A DNA stretch of 41,194 nt from Endozoicomonas arenosclerae (GTDB lineage: Bacteria > Pseudomonadota > Gammaproteobacteria > Pseudomonadales > Endozoicomonadaceae): positions 1 to 41,194 of the forward strand of contig NZ_LASA01000089.1 of assembly GCF_001562015.1 (NCBI RefSeq), in the 5' to 3' direction. The notes under the pieces are model-generated. The model saw only the letters and a list, made by a program, of their open reading frames with translations. It made no database searches and was not told where the DNA came from. The first letter of the stretch is position 1, and the number at the start of each line of letters is the position of its first letter. Positions 7,569 through 16,440 of this stretch are shown piece after piece. Both the position numbers and the translations under genes were made by a program.

Positions 7569-9615
7569 ATCTAACCTCAATTCCTCGACCATTCTCAGGA
7601 TTTCTAATTTCTAATGTTGGACGCCCATCAGAGCTACCAGGTCTCACAGTAACACTATGCCCACTTTCAAGTGTCCCCGTCTTACCATTACCGTATTGTG
7701 TTCTAATTTCTTTAACATCTGATGGTCTGAAAGACTCGAAATCACTATTAGCCTTTTTAAAACCTCCATGACTTATTCTCAACTCTGTCCTACCTTTTGT
7801 CACCCTCCCTACTTTGGTAGAACTTAAAAAATCTTTGATTATCTTTGGCAATCCAGAACTTAAAGTTTTCAGCTTCCCCCCTGGCCCGGCCATGGCCAGA
7901 TAAACTTCTCCTACCGTGTGGGCAAAGTCATCCAGTGGTGCTTGGGGAAAACCCAGTTTCGGGCAGTCTTCAGTACGACAATGACCTTGTAGTAACGGCT
8001 GGATACTCTCTAGCTCTGCCTGCAAACCCTCTATTCGATCCCTCAGGTTGCTTTTTGCCTGAAGGTGCTCTTCATACTCTTCAACCAGCTCTGCTTTTTC
8101 TGTTTTTAGTTCAGATTTTTGTTGTGAAATAAGACTTAACTGCCTCTGGCAGTCATTCAGTAATGCTTGTGAGGCACTTTTTGCCTCACGACACTGTGCA
8201 TTCTGTTGTGAGGCGGATGATTCCAATCCCAAACATCTGACTTTCCATGCGTTTAAAGCATTACGACGCTGGTCACAAATCCTGCTCCAATAGCCTGCCT
8301 CTGACTGCCAGATATTGTATTCATCCTTCCATTTTCCGTGCTCAGATAACCATAAACCCTCTGTGACTGCCCATTGCCAACAGCCGTGATTTGGAACGTC
8401 AAAAGGGTAACAAATTCGGTTTTGTCCATTGGGGCAGGGATAATTCCATCCAATACAACGCCGCCACCACTCCAGCAGCGTATTCTTTCTCTCAGCTTTT
8501 ACTCTATTTCTATAGCTTACTATCCGGTTTCTTTCTGCAGTCAGATCATTCCGCTTATTGCATTCAATGATACCTGTAGCATGGTTACGATCATACTCAT
8601 CGTTACAAGCATTAATCAGTTGATTATTGACCCTTAAAATTTCCTGACAGCGATTATTTTGCTCGTCATGAAGTCTGAATCTTTCTTCGCACAGATCCAG
8701 AGCTGCCTTTTCATGCTCTTCGAGCTCCGCATATTGCATCCGCAAGTCATCATGCCGATCTTCTATGGTTTTTAGTCGAGTAAGCAACCTGTCAACTTCT
8801 TCCTGAATTGTGGGCATTTCACCTGCTGATGCAAAAAGCTTCATTCCCAAAAAACTACGGCCAGACCCGATATCTTGAGCCTTTTCCAGAGGAGCAAACT
8901 TTTGTTTCAGTAATGCACGGTATAGTTTTAAAAGCCGTGTTTGCTCGGGTTCAATCTGTGATTCTGACAGATACCGATCAACCTCGGACCAACCCAAAAA
9001 GGGTTGCCGTATCTTCAACAGAGCAGTCAGAAAATGCTTTAGTGGCTCAGAAGGAGGCTCTTCTAATGAAAGTATCCCTTCAGTTAAAATATCCTTTTGC
9101 ACCAACAGTTTTTCATAAAACCATGGATAAGCCGATTCTTCAGGAAGGTCTTCTATTCTCTTCTCAAGGTATTCCTGAAGCGTTTCCTTCAACCAGCGTT
9201 CTTCCTGATCAAGGATTTTCAGATAGACCTGAATACTTTCAGGAACTGGCATCCCCAAACTGCTTAATCGGGAAAATAAAACTTTGCTGCTGACCAGCCG
9301 AGAGGAAGGCAATATCAACAAATACAATGCAGCTACACTGTCGAAAACTCCTGGATGATCCGGATAGGTTTCAATCAACCTTTCAAGATCAGAGAGCAAA
9401 GACACTTCCTTCTGTGTTTTACTACCAAGTGCTTGTAAATCACTAACCCAAGGAGCACTGTCCTCCGTGGAAAAATCCAATAGGCTGCCTTGGAGTCCTT
9501 CAAGTTTGTAATGTTGAGATTCATCAGCAAAAACAGCCTGACCTGAGCAAGCCAAAAATAAGGTCAGACAACTTGAGAGAATAAAGTAATACGCAGGTAC
9601 TTTAAGCTGTTCCAC
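7561..9615 (-). CDS. Secreted Cys-rich coiled-coil protein with polymorphic-toxin-like C-terminus
   Basis: From a GTG at 9615 (AAGGGAA upstream) the 684-residue product begins with a signal peptide: positive start, hydrophobic stretch, cleavage likely after AVFA near residue 30. A TTG at 9681 would extend it by 22 residues but would bury the signal. The N-terminal third is helical and resembles tandem-helix repeats; the middle (about 275-575) is coiled coil with many cysteines and tryptophans (for example WWRRCIGWNYPCPNGQ). The last 40 or so residues, with VTVRPGSSDGRPTLEIRNP and GRGIEVRYD, resemble short C-terminal modules I have seen at the ends of RHS or CDI-type toxins, but I cannot name the family. 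A probable immunity gene overlaps its end. No secretion-system marker is visible, so delivery is unknown. Confidence 0.6.
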   Translation of the reverse strand: MEQLKVPAYYFILSSCLTLFLACSGQAVFADESQHYKLEGLQGSLLDFSTEDSAPWVSDLQALGSKTQKEVSLLSDLERLIETYPDHPGVFDSVAALYLLILPSSRLVSSKVLFSRLSSLGMPVPESIQVYLKILDQEERWLKETLQEYLEKRIEDLPEESAYPWFYEKLLVQKDILTEGILSLEEPPSEPLKHFLTALLKIRQPFLGWSEVDRYLSESQIEPEQTRLLKLYRALLKQKFAPLEKAQDIGSGRSFLGMKLFASAGEMPTIQEEVDRLLTRLKTIEDRHDDLRMQYAELEEHEKAALDLCEERFRLHDEQNNRCQEILRVNNQLINACNDEYDRNHATGIIECNKRNDLTAERNRIVSYRNRVKAERKNTLLEWWRRCIGWNYPCPNGQNRICYPFDVPNHGCWQWAVTEGLWLSEHGKWKDEYNIWQSEAGYWSRICDQRRNALNAWKVRCLGLESSASQQNAQCREAKSASQALLNDCQRQLSLISQQKSELKTEKAELVEEYEEHLQAKSNLRDRIEGLQAELESIQPLLQGHCRTEDCPKLGFPQAPLDDFAHTVGEVYLAMAGPGGKLKTLSSGLPKIIKDFLSSTKVGRVTKGRTELRISHGGFKKANSDFESFRPSDVKEIRTQYGNGKTGTLESGHSVTVRPGSSDGRPTLEIRNPENGRGIEVRYD

Positions 9616-9697
9616 TGATTCCCTTTCAAGAGCATTGATAATAAGAATCTTGAAAAGTAGATCAGCCTGAACAAACTGCAAATCTAATGGAGACTTC

Positions 9698-9872
9698 CGA
9701 GTAACTTACCCTTCAGGGCATGGTATTGCTGGGTTTGTATTTTTGAAAACATCGTACCTGCAAGCGTCTGGTTGGGACGTAAGTTACTCGTAGATGTTAA
9801 TCCGCCATGGCGGCTTGTGGCTCTTCTGTGTAAACCAGTTGTTATAGACTGGCTATAACGCCTGATAAGGCG
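9698..9872. repeat. Cluster of inverted repeats, possible structured RNA or mobile-element remnant
   Basis: This non-coding stretch holds several nested or adjacent inverted repeats. CGAGTAACTTAC (9698-9709) pairs with GTAAGTTACTCG (9779-9790) across 69 bases. CCGCCATGGCGG (9802-9813) is a perfect 12-bp palindrome. GTTATAG (9841-9847) pairs with CTATAAC (9853-9859), in competition with CCAGT (9835-9839) and ACTGG (9848-9852). CGCCT (9859-9863) pairs with AGGCG (9868-9872). A 66-codon ORF on the minus strand covers the region but shows no protein-like features. Confidence 0.5.
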
Positions 9873-9896
9873 GGGGAGTGTCACAAACAGTCAAAA

Positions 9897-10562
9897 CTAA
9901 ACAAACTGCTCATTGGCAGCTTGTCTGGCAGGAAGCTGCCCCATAACTCTGATGACTTCCAGCTTGTCTGAACACGAGAGCAGTGCAGGGTGTGAGCCCG
10001 GTTCTCCTTCCGGAATCGGCTGGCCAATCTTGCGGTAAAATTCTACCCAGTAGGGAAAAATTTCCCCGGTTTCCAGATCTCGAAATCCCATGGGGGTTTC
10101 CGGAAATACTGGCTTCCCTTGGTTGGCTGAGCGGAAAGCTTCCAGGACCAGAGCGCTGCAATACCAGGCTCGATTACTTATATCAGAATGAGCATGACTG
10201 TCTGGTGAAAAATGACTGTTGTAGGGGATGTGCAATTGCTCATCGGCAAAAGCCAGAGCTTTATCAACCAGAGGCTGCCAGGCTGATTTCAGTCGAGCTA
10301 CCAGAATACAGGGACGACCCAGACCATCACAAACCGACTTATCAATAAACTGGGTCAGTGTCGCTTTCTGAACCCGTGGCATTACGGCCTCAACCAACTC
10401 CCCATCTCCGCTGAACAGAGCCACATGATTCAACGCCATACCACTGTATCCAGCAAAGATCCGGCTGATGATCCACTCCAGCTCACCGCCCTTGCGGAGC
10501 TGAAACAGGAGATCACCTTTTTGCAGGTCAAGGTCAGGTAGTGAGTTTTGCTGCTGTATCAT
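9897..10562 (-). CDS. YiiX/YebB-like permuted NlpC/P60 cysteine hydrolase
   Basis: A 221-residue protein with the circularly permuted papain-like fold of the YiiX/Peptidase_C92 group. The opening motif is LQKGDLLFQLRKGG. The catalytic His is expected at H46 in LNHVALFSGDGELVEA, and the catalytic Cys at C135 in WYCSALVLEAF, with the helix after it typical of the family. No signal peptide is visible, so it is probably cytosolic. Related proteins act on amide or lipid-amide bonds, but the substrate here is unknown. It lies downstream of aroE on the same strand, separated by 165 bases that include an inverted repeat, so co-transcription is uncertain. Confidence 0.75.
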   Translation of the reverse strand: MIQQQNSLPDLDLQKGDLLFQLRKGGELEWIISRIFAGYSGMALNHVALFSGDGELVEAVMPRVQKATLTQFIDKSVCDGLGRPCILVARLKSAWQPLVDKALAFADEQLHIPYNSHFSPDSHAHSDISNRAWYCSALVLEAFRSANQGKPVFPETPMGFRDLETGEIFPYWVEFYRKIGQPIPEGEPGSHPALLSCSDKLEVIRVMGQLPARQAANEQFV

Positions 10563-10673
10563 AGTGTTGAATCTACTTTCCGGAACCGGAGAGTAATCCC
10601 ATAGAAATTCATGATTATTGAATAAACACCAGAAAAAATAGCAGACATTTCACCTTGGCACTGGAGAGTTACC

Positions 10674-10716
10674 CCTGAAAACCGTAGATCCTCAAAGAGA
10701 ATGAATGGTTTTCAGG
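10674..10716 (-). terminator. Inverted repeat after aroE, possible terminator
   Basis: CCTGAAAACC (10674-10683) is the perfect complement of GGTTTTCAGG (10707-10716), with a 23-base loop. It lies 11 bases past the aroE stop. No T-run follows on the minus strand, so intrinsic termination is not assured. Confidence 0.4.
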
Positions 10717-10727
10717 TTTAAGGCGTC

Positions 10728-11564
10728 TCAACTGCCGGAGAGTTCACTTCTCAGGGCATTCAAAACCGGAGTTGTTTCAGGACGAACACCTCTCCAGATG
10801 GCAAATTGCTCAGCTGCCTGCTCTACCAGCATACCCAGTCCATCAATCACTTTTCCAGTACCATGGTCTAGAGCCCACTGGTTGAACACTGTGTGAGTGG
10901 CAGAATACATCATGTCATAGCAGCAGGTTTCTGGAGCGATCACCGAAGCGGGTACTGGCGGTAAATCACCATGAAGACTGGCGGAAGTGCCATTAATAAT
11001 GATATCGAAATGACCTTCCACCTCTGAAAAGCCAGAAGCTTTAACCGACTTATCAGGGAACAGGCCGACCAGGGTTTCTGCTTTGCTGACAGTCCGGTTG
11101 GCAATAACCAGCTCGGATGGCTTCTGGGCAAGAATCGGCTCAAGAACACCTCGTACGGCTCCACCAGCACCCAGAATGAGTACTCGTGCTCCTTTGATAG
11201 CAACACCGTTGTTAACCGTCAGATCCTGAACCAGACCGAGTCCATCAGTATTGTCACCATTGAGAACACCTTGCTCATCCACCCAGAGAGTATTCACTGC
11301 ACCTGCTTTTTCCGCCCGTGCTGTTCGATTTACAGAGAGCTGCCAGGCCTCCTCCTTAAAAGGAACCGTCACACTCAAACCAAGGTAGCCGCCATTATCA
11401 AAAAAGCGTTTTACCGCTTCTTCGAAGTCATTGACCGGCACCAGTTGAGTGTTATAACTCAGCCTGTGTCCTACGGATTCAGCAAACATGGCGTGAATTC
11501 TGGGCGACTTGCTGTGTTCAATGGGATTACCCATCACAGCATAATGATCAACAGGTATAGCCAT
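10728..11564 (-). CDS. aroE: Shikimate dehydrogenase (NADP+)
   Basis: A 278-residue cytosolic enzyme reducing 3-dehydroshikimate to shikimate in aromatic amino acid synthesis. It matches E. coli AroE throughout. The substrate site shows VMGNPIEHSKSP, VTVPFKEEA with the catalytic Lys, GAVNTLW and GDNTDGLGLVQDL. The nucleotide fold has ILGAGGAVRGVL followed by ANRTVSKAE, whose Asn-Arg-Thr favours NADP. The end carries DGLGMLVEQAA. The ATG at 11564 was chosen because AGGA lies 9 bases upstream and homology begins here; a TTG at 11591 is in frame but lacks support. In related genomes hemF lies next to aroE; here about 2.1 kb of toxin-antidote genes separates them. Confidence 0.95.
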   Translation of the reverse strand: MAIPVDHYAVMGNPIEHSKSPRIHAMFAESVGHRLSYNTQLVPVNDFEEAVKRFFDNGGYLGLSVTVPFKEEAWQLSVNRTARAEKAGAVNTLWVDEQGVLNGDNTDGLGLVQDLTVNNGVAIKGARVLILGAGGAVRGVLEPILAQKPSELVIANRTVSKAETLVGLFPDKSVKASGFSEVEGHFDIIINGTSASLHGDLPPVPASVIAPETCCYDMMYSATHTVFNQWALDHGTGKVIDGLGMLVEQAAEQFAIWRGVRPETTPVLNALRSELSGS

Positions 11565-11658
11565 TCTTTTTTTCCTGGAGAATACAGCCAAACGAATAGT
11601 CTCAGCACTTTAGAGGATGTAGTAAGAAAATGGGAGTGGAAAACGTCAAAGAACTCTC

Positions 11659-11704
11659 TTCTAAACCACACTCTGTATGGAACGGTGCCGAGTGTGGTTT
11701 AGAA
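11659..11704. repeat. Perfect 15-bp inverted repeat upstream of aroE
   Basis: TTCTAAACCACACTC (11659-11673) pairs without mismatch with GAGTGTGGTTTAGAA (11690-11704) across a 16-base loop. It lies between the 3' end of the Imm11-like gene and aroE. Neither strand shows a T-run after it. It may be a terminator-like hairpin, a protein-binding site or the remnant of a small mobile element. Confidence 0.55.
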
Positions 11705-11769
11705 TGGGCGCAAACACCTGTGGTTTTCTGGCTTGAGCAGTATTCAAACAAATCTCTCAATAATAGAAG

Positions 11770-12321
11770 TCAAGGAGCTCCAGACAGGTCATGGCTGAAT
11801 CTCAAACCTTGTAAGCCTGTATCTTCACAGACTTGCTTAAACTGCTCATTACAAAACACGCCCATATAGTTATCGAACTCAACTCTGAATAGTGGAAAGC
11901 CTTGCAACTTCTGCTCATTAAAAGCAATCCAGTCTATCTCACCCCATTCATTTTTTTTGCAGAGATTCAGATCCAGAGCGTCATCAGCCAAGGTCAATAC
12001 ATTGAAGATATAACCGTGTTCCTTGTTGTATGTGACAGGTAAAAACTCACCGCAAGAGTCAATTAGAGGCAGCAGAGCAGCATGACCTTTCTGGTTGATG
12101 AACAGTCGACCATAACGTTGTGAAATATCAGGTAGGTCAGATACTTTCCCAGCAGATGAACTGTAAAACTCTATTTCCATGGTTTGCCAACACTCCAGGT
12201 AAGAGATGGGGCTTTCATCCATATGGAATAAAGTATCGTCACCCAAGGCTCGGCGAGACTCTTTACTGTCGATGTTGAACCAGAGAAAGTTTTTAACATC
12301 GGGTCGAAGGGAATAAATCAT
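11770..12321 (-). CDS. Imm11-like (DUF1629) immunity protein
   Basis: A 183-residue soluble protein. The C-terminal block, FPLFRVEFDNYMGVFCNEQFKQ followed by TGLQGLRF, fits the Imm11/DUF1629 pattern, in which proteins of this size end in an hxRh...hhhs..hk.....ltGhxF region. Imm11 members are commonly found beside nuclease-type polymorphic toxins, and here the gene follows an AHH nuclease with an ATGA overlap at 12318-12321, indicating translational coupling. It would bind and neutralise that toxin in the producing cell. Family call rests on pattern memory and context. Confidence 0.7.
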   Translation of the reverse strand: MIYSLRPDVKNFLWFNIDSKESRRALGDDTLFHMDESPISYLECWQTMEIEFYSSSAGKVSDLPDISQRYGRLFINQKGHAALLPLIDSCGEFLPVTYNKEHGYIFNVLTLADDALDLNLCKKNEWGEIDWIAFNEQKLQGFPLFRVEFDNYMGVFCNEQFKQVCEDTGLQGLRFSHDLSGAP

Positions 12322-12923
12322 ACCGGTAGACCAACACCTTTTTTGTTCATAACGTAACTGGGTTGAGAACCCGCTTGAATTCGAGTTTCAACCATCTTTA
12401 ATACTGACCTGAGTTGTTCATCAGTTCGTGTGGCTCTTAAATTAATGATGCTGTTGAGCCAGTGATAGTAGTTAAATCGATGAATTCTGCTATGAGGAAT
12501 TGCATGTCTTAGCCTTCGTGGCATTAGAGACAGAGCCGCAGTGTTTTCAGGTAGCCAGCAACCATTATCGGGGTCATCAATTCTTATCTTTACCCAGGCC
12601 AGTACAGCTCTTAATCGAGCTGCATCCTTGTGAGATCCCGAAATAATGGCATGAGCATGGCAGTTTTTGTGGGGCTTGGGGTCACCTGATATTGTCAGAT
12701 ATTCAGCAAGTCTTTTCGACTGGTGCTCTTCATCCTCCAATTGATCGATAGTCATATTTTTGGTCGCTGAACGGTAGCGATCAAGTTGACTTTCAACTTG
12801 GGCAAGATTGCCCACAGCCTCAAGATCTGCAACTTTCGGATTCTTAATGGAAGCGAACTTGTTAATCGCTTGCTCAACCCTGTCTTTTTTGTAATAGGGC
12901 TTCTGATTCTCAACTTCGGGCAC
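12318..12923 (-). CDS. AHH-family nuclease toxin
   Basis: A 201-residue protein starting at GTG 12923 with a strong AGGAAAGGAA site upstream. The second half matches the AHH branch of HNH/ENDO VII nucleases: CHAHAIISGSH (residues 88-98), then ARLRAVLAWVKIRIDDPDNG and WLPEN, then RHAIPHSRIHRFNYYHWLN. The classical Ala-His-His is Ala90-His91-Ala92 here, so the third position differs. The first 80 residues are helical and charged, and there is no signal peptide, RHS, PAAR or other delivery domain, so it is either a stand-alone cargo effector or a detached toxin domain. The Imm11-like gene follows with a 4-base overlap. Both lie between hemF and aroE, a foreign insertion in a core order. Confidence 0.75.
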   Translation of the reverse strand: MPEVENQKPYYKKDRVEQAINKFASIKNPKVADLEAVGNLAQVESQLDRYRSATKNMTIDQLEDEEHQSKRLAEYLTISGDPKPHKNCHAHAIISGSHKDAARLRAVLAWVKIRIDDPDNGCWLPENTAALSLMPRRLRHAIPHSRIHRFNYYHWLNSIINLRATRTDEQLRSVLKMVETRIQAGSQPSYVMNKKGVGLPV

Positions 12924-13121
12924 AACGAATTCCTTTCCTGTTTACCGCGTCATGGCAGAGTCTAACAGAGCTAAATCGAGTTATACCAGAAGCAATTGCT
13001 AACATGACCCTAGAGAAAAAATCAGAGCTTTATGTCTGCGTAAAGACAGAACTAAAACCTAAACGTTCATTTCATACTGGATGAGACTGTCACTTGAACA
13101 AACAAGATAAAATGCTAATCT

Positions 13122-13140
13122 GTATATTCTCTAGATATAC
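13122..13140. promoter_or_regulatory. Palindromic operator of the type II toxin-antitoxin pair
   Basis: GTATAT (13122-13127) and ATATAC (13135-13140) form an inverted repeat with a 7-base centre, 12 bases before the antitoxin ATG. Ribbon-helix-helix antitoxins normally repress their own operon by binding such sites. A TTGAAC at 13094-13099 and TAATCT at 13116-13121 could be the promoter, though the match is weak. Confidence 0.5.
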
Positions 13141-13151
13141 GGATTAATCTT

Positions 13152-13382
13152 ATGGCTATGAAAATAAAGAACGTCCGTTTTGATCAGAATGATCTGGATC
13201 GGCTCGACAAGCTTGCAGCCATTCATCAAAAAGACGTTTCAACACTTATTAGAGAAGTTGTTACAGACTATATCGATGCAGAAGAGTGGCAACTCCAACA
13301 AGTCGAAGAGACGGTTGATGCAGTTGAGTCGGGCGCAATGGAAACGATTTCTCTGGAGCAGTTTTTAAGAGAGGAACGTTAG
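13152..13382 (+). CDS. Ribbon-helix-helix antitoxin (ParD/RelB/CopG-like)
   Basis: A 76-residue protein. The first 45 residues fit a ribbon-helix-helix fold: strand KIKNVRFDQNDLDRLDKLA, then HQKDVSTLIREVVTDYI as the second helix. The C-terminal 30 residues are acidic (EEWQLQQVEETVDAVESGAMETISLEQF), as expected for the toxin-binding tail. The toxin gene follows after 3 bases. ATG 13158 is an alternative start. It likely binds the palindrome at 13122-13140 to autoregulate the pair. Confidence 0.88.
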   Translation: MAMKIKNVRFDQNDLDRLDKLAAIHQKDVSTLIREVVTDYIDAEEWQLQQVEETVDAVESGAMETISLEQFLREER

Positions 13383-13385
13383 TCT

Positions 13386-13652
13386 ATGAAGGTCAGGCTG
13401 TCAGTTGCTGCCAGAGACGACTACCGAAAAATTGCCACTTATCTTGATGAGCACTGCCCGGCTGTCACCGATCGGATTCTCGATACCTTGAAGTTTAATT
13501 TAGACCGCTTGCAAGATCATCCGATGGCGGGCAATAAAGTAGGCCGCTATCGAAAAATACAGGTGGTAGGTACGCCTTACGTGATGTACTACCTCCTGAC
13601 AACCAGTGAATTACTGGTTGTCAGAATCTTTCACGAAAAGCAAAAGAGGTGA
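13386..13652 (+). CDS. RelE/ParE superfamily toxin
   Basis: An 88-residue basic protein with the RelE/ParE fold signatures: LSVAARDDYRKIATYLDEH at the start, DRLQDHPMAGNKVGRYRKIQV in the middle and MYYLLTTSELLVVRIFHEKQKR at the end. The R-I-F/L-H-x-x-x-x ending (VVRIFHEKQKR) is typical of ParE-like members, whose targets are gyrase for ParE or ribosome-bound mRNA for RelE; sequence alone does not decide between these. The upstream RHH antitoxin makes it a complete type II pair. The stop lies 22 bases from the convergent hemF stop. Confidence 0.9.
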   Translation: MKVRLSVAARDDYRKIATYLDEHCPAVTDRILDTLKFNLDRLQDHPMAGNKVGRYRKIQVVGTPYVMYYLLTTSELLVVRIFHEKQKR

Positions 13653-13674
13653 GGCTCAAGCTGCAGTAGCTAGC

Positions 13675-14673
<999 letters not shown>

Positions 14674-14685
14674 TCAGAACCAGTA

Positions 14686-15231
14686 TCAACCGGCTCTGAT
14701 CACTTGCCCTGTTTGGAGATCACGAATTTCAGAAGGTTCAGACTGAGGACCGGTTTCACCGGTAACAATCAGGTTCACCTGATCACCCATGTGTTCCTGA
14801 ACCTGTTGTTCGCTCATCAGAGGAGGTTCTCCTGCACGATTGGCAGAAGTTGATACCAGTGGATGCCCTGCCTGCTCACAAAGCATTTTAACCACTGGAT
14901 GGGCACTGACCCTGACGGCTACCGTATCGAACTTTCCACGAATCCAGTCCGGTGTCCATTGCTCAGGATCAGGCAGCAACCAGGTGTAAGGACCTGGCCA
15001 GCTGGCTGAAAGGGTTTCACGCTGTGCTTCACTAAGTTGCGATAACAGAGGCTGAATCTGCTCCTGGGAAGAGGCGATTAGTATCAAACCTTTCTCAACA
15101 GGGCGGTGCTTGATGTCCAGCACACGATAAACCGCTTCCCGGTTCCAGGGGTCACATCCGAGCCCCCAGACCGCTTCTGTAGGGTAAGCAATAACGCCAC
15201 CCTGCTCGATAACAGCCTGAAAATTAGACAT
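14686..15231 (-). CDS. tsaC: Threonylcarbamoyl-AMP synthase (Sua5/YrdC family)
   Basis: A 181-residue protein that makes threonylcarbamoyl-adenylate from threonine, bicarbonate and ATP for the t6A37 modification of ANN-decoding tRNAs. The family signatures are GGVIAYPTEAVWGLGCDP, IKHRPVEKGLILIASS, a Trp-Pro-Gly-Pro-Tyr-Thr segment WPGPYTWLLP, VAVRVSAHP and LVSTSANRAGEPP. Length and the absence of a C-terminal Sua5 domain fit the short TsaC form. It is encoded between purK and hemF on the same strand. Confidence 0.95.
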   Translation of the reverse strand: MSNFQAVIEQGGVIAYPTEAVWGLGCDPWNREAVYRVLDIKHRPVEKGLILIASSQEQIQPLLSQLSEAQRETLSASWPGPYTWLLPDPEQWTPDWIRGKFDTVAVRVSAHPVVKMLCEQAGHPLVSTSANRAGEPPLMSEQQVQEHMGDQVNLIVTGETGPQSEPSEIRDLQTGQVIRAG

Positions 15232-15308
15232 TGAGTTTCATCAACTTAGCCAGCGAACAGCGGATTTTAGCAGGGCTAAACACCCACTGCTAGCTGGTGC
15301 AGCTCATC

Positions 15309-16436
15309 TCAACTCCGGTCTGCGAACTCATGCAAAGCAGGGAAGGCGCCTTTATCCAGCACTTTCGCCAGTTCACACAGTTTGCTCTGCAAACCTTGTT
15401 GGTCATCACTGCAAACGTTGATATGGCCCATTTTCCGGCCAGGCCTTTTCTCTTTGCCGTACCAGTGAATGTGACAACCTTCCATAGCCATTACCGCTTC
15501 TGGAATGGTGTCTTCCCCCAGGATATTAATCATGGTGGTTTCACGGATGAGGCGAGTGCTGCCAAGTGGCAAATGACAGATCGCACGCAGATGGTTCTCG
15601 AACTGGCAGGTTTCAGAACCCTGCTGGGTCCAGTGCCCTGAGTTGTGAACTCTTGGTGCAATTTCATTCACCAGCAAAGTGCCATCGACGTCAAAGAATT
15701 CCAATGCCAGAACACCCACGTACTCGAGACTGTCAGCTACTGCTGTAAACATCTGCTTTGCCTGTTCCTGCAGACCTTTATCATCAATAGCAGTAGAAAG
15801 ACTCAAAACGCCGTTGGTATGGACATTCTCTGCCAGAGGGTAAACAGCAACGGAGCCATCTTTACCCCGTGCCCCCACCAGCGAAACTTCACGACCAAAA
15901 GGTACAAACTCTTCAGCGACAATGGCCTGATTATCAGAAGCAGCTATGCACTCAGCCATTTCTGACCAGATAGCATCAGCCTGCCCAACATCCTTCAATC
16001 GCCACTGTCCCTTACCGTCATAGCCTCCCAGAGCACTCTTCAGCACCATGGGCACACCTACGTGTTCAATAGCCTGCTTGAAGTCGTCCTGATTCTGGAT
16101 CACAAAGTACTTGGCATTTTTCACGCCAGCACCGTCCAGCAGCTTTTTCTCGATACGGCGATCGCCACCCGCCTTGATAGCTTCTGTAGAAGGGAGGAAT
16201 TTACCGCTCTTTTCACAGATCGCCAGAATATCGAGAGGGATGTGCTCAAACTCTGCGGTGATGACATCGGCCTGCCTGATAGCCGATTCAAGGTCATCAC
16301 CTCCTGACATTTGAGTTAAGGGGTGAACCACTGACTCACTGCCTACATCATAAGCAGTGATTTTAATGTTCAGCGGTGCGCCAGCCAGCGACATCATACG
16401 AGCCAGCTGACCTGCCCCCAGCACTAAAACATGCAT
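15309..16436 (-). CDS. purK: N5-carboxyaminoimidazole ribonucleotide synthase
   Basis: A 375-residue ATP-grasp enzyme that carboxylates AIR to N5-CAIR in de novo purine synthesis. The N-terminal nucleotide-binding turn is [13 protein letters not shown]. Typical PurK segments follow: [19 protein letters not shown] for the ATP loop, [31 protein letters not shown], and [18 protein letters not shown], ending with [19 protein letters not shown] 16436 is preferred to the TTG at 16439. It starts 4 bases past the purE stop, so the two form an operon with purE first. Confidence 0.96.
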   Translation of the reverse strand: MHVLVLGAGQLARMMSLAGAPLNIKITAYDVGSESVVHPLTQMSGGDDLESAIRQADVITAEFEHIPLDILAICEKSGKFLPSTEAIKAGGDRRIEKKLLDGAGVKNAKYFVIQNQDDFKQAIEHVGVPMVLKSALGGYDGKGQWRLKDVGQADAIWSEMAECIAASDNQAIVAEEFVPFGREVSLVGARGKDGSVAVYPLAENVHTNGVLSLSTAIDDKGLQEQAKQMFTAVADSLEYVGVLALEFFDVDGTLLVNEIAPRVHNSGHWTQQGSETCQFENHLRAICHLPLGSTRLIRETTMINILGEDTIPEAVMAMEGCHIHWYGKEKRPGRKMGHINVCSDDQQGLQSKLCELAKVLDKGAFPALHEFADRS

Positions 16437-16440
16437 CAAA

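Noticed and set aside
9684-9884. 66-codon minus-strand ORF rich in Arg and Ser
   Set aside because: It coincides with a cluster of inverted repeats that constrain the bases, and the product has no domain or plausible start signal.
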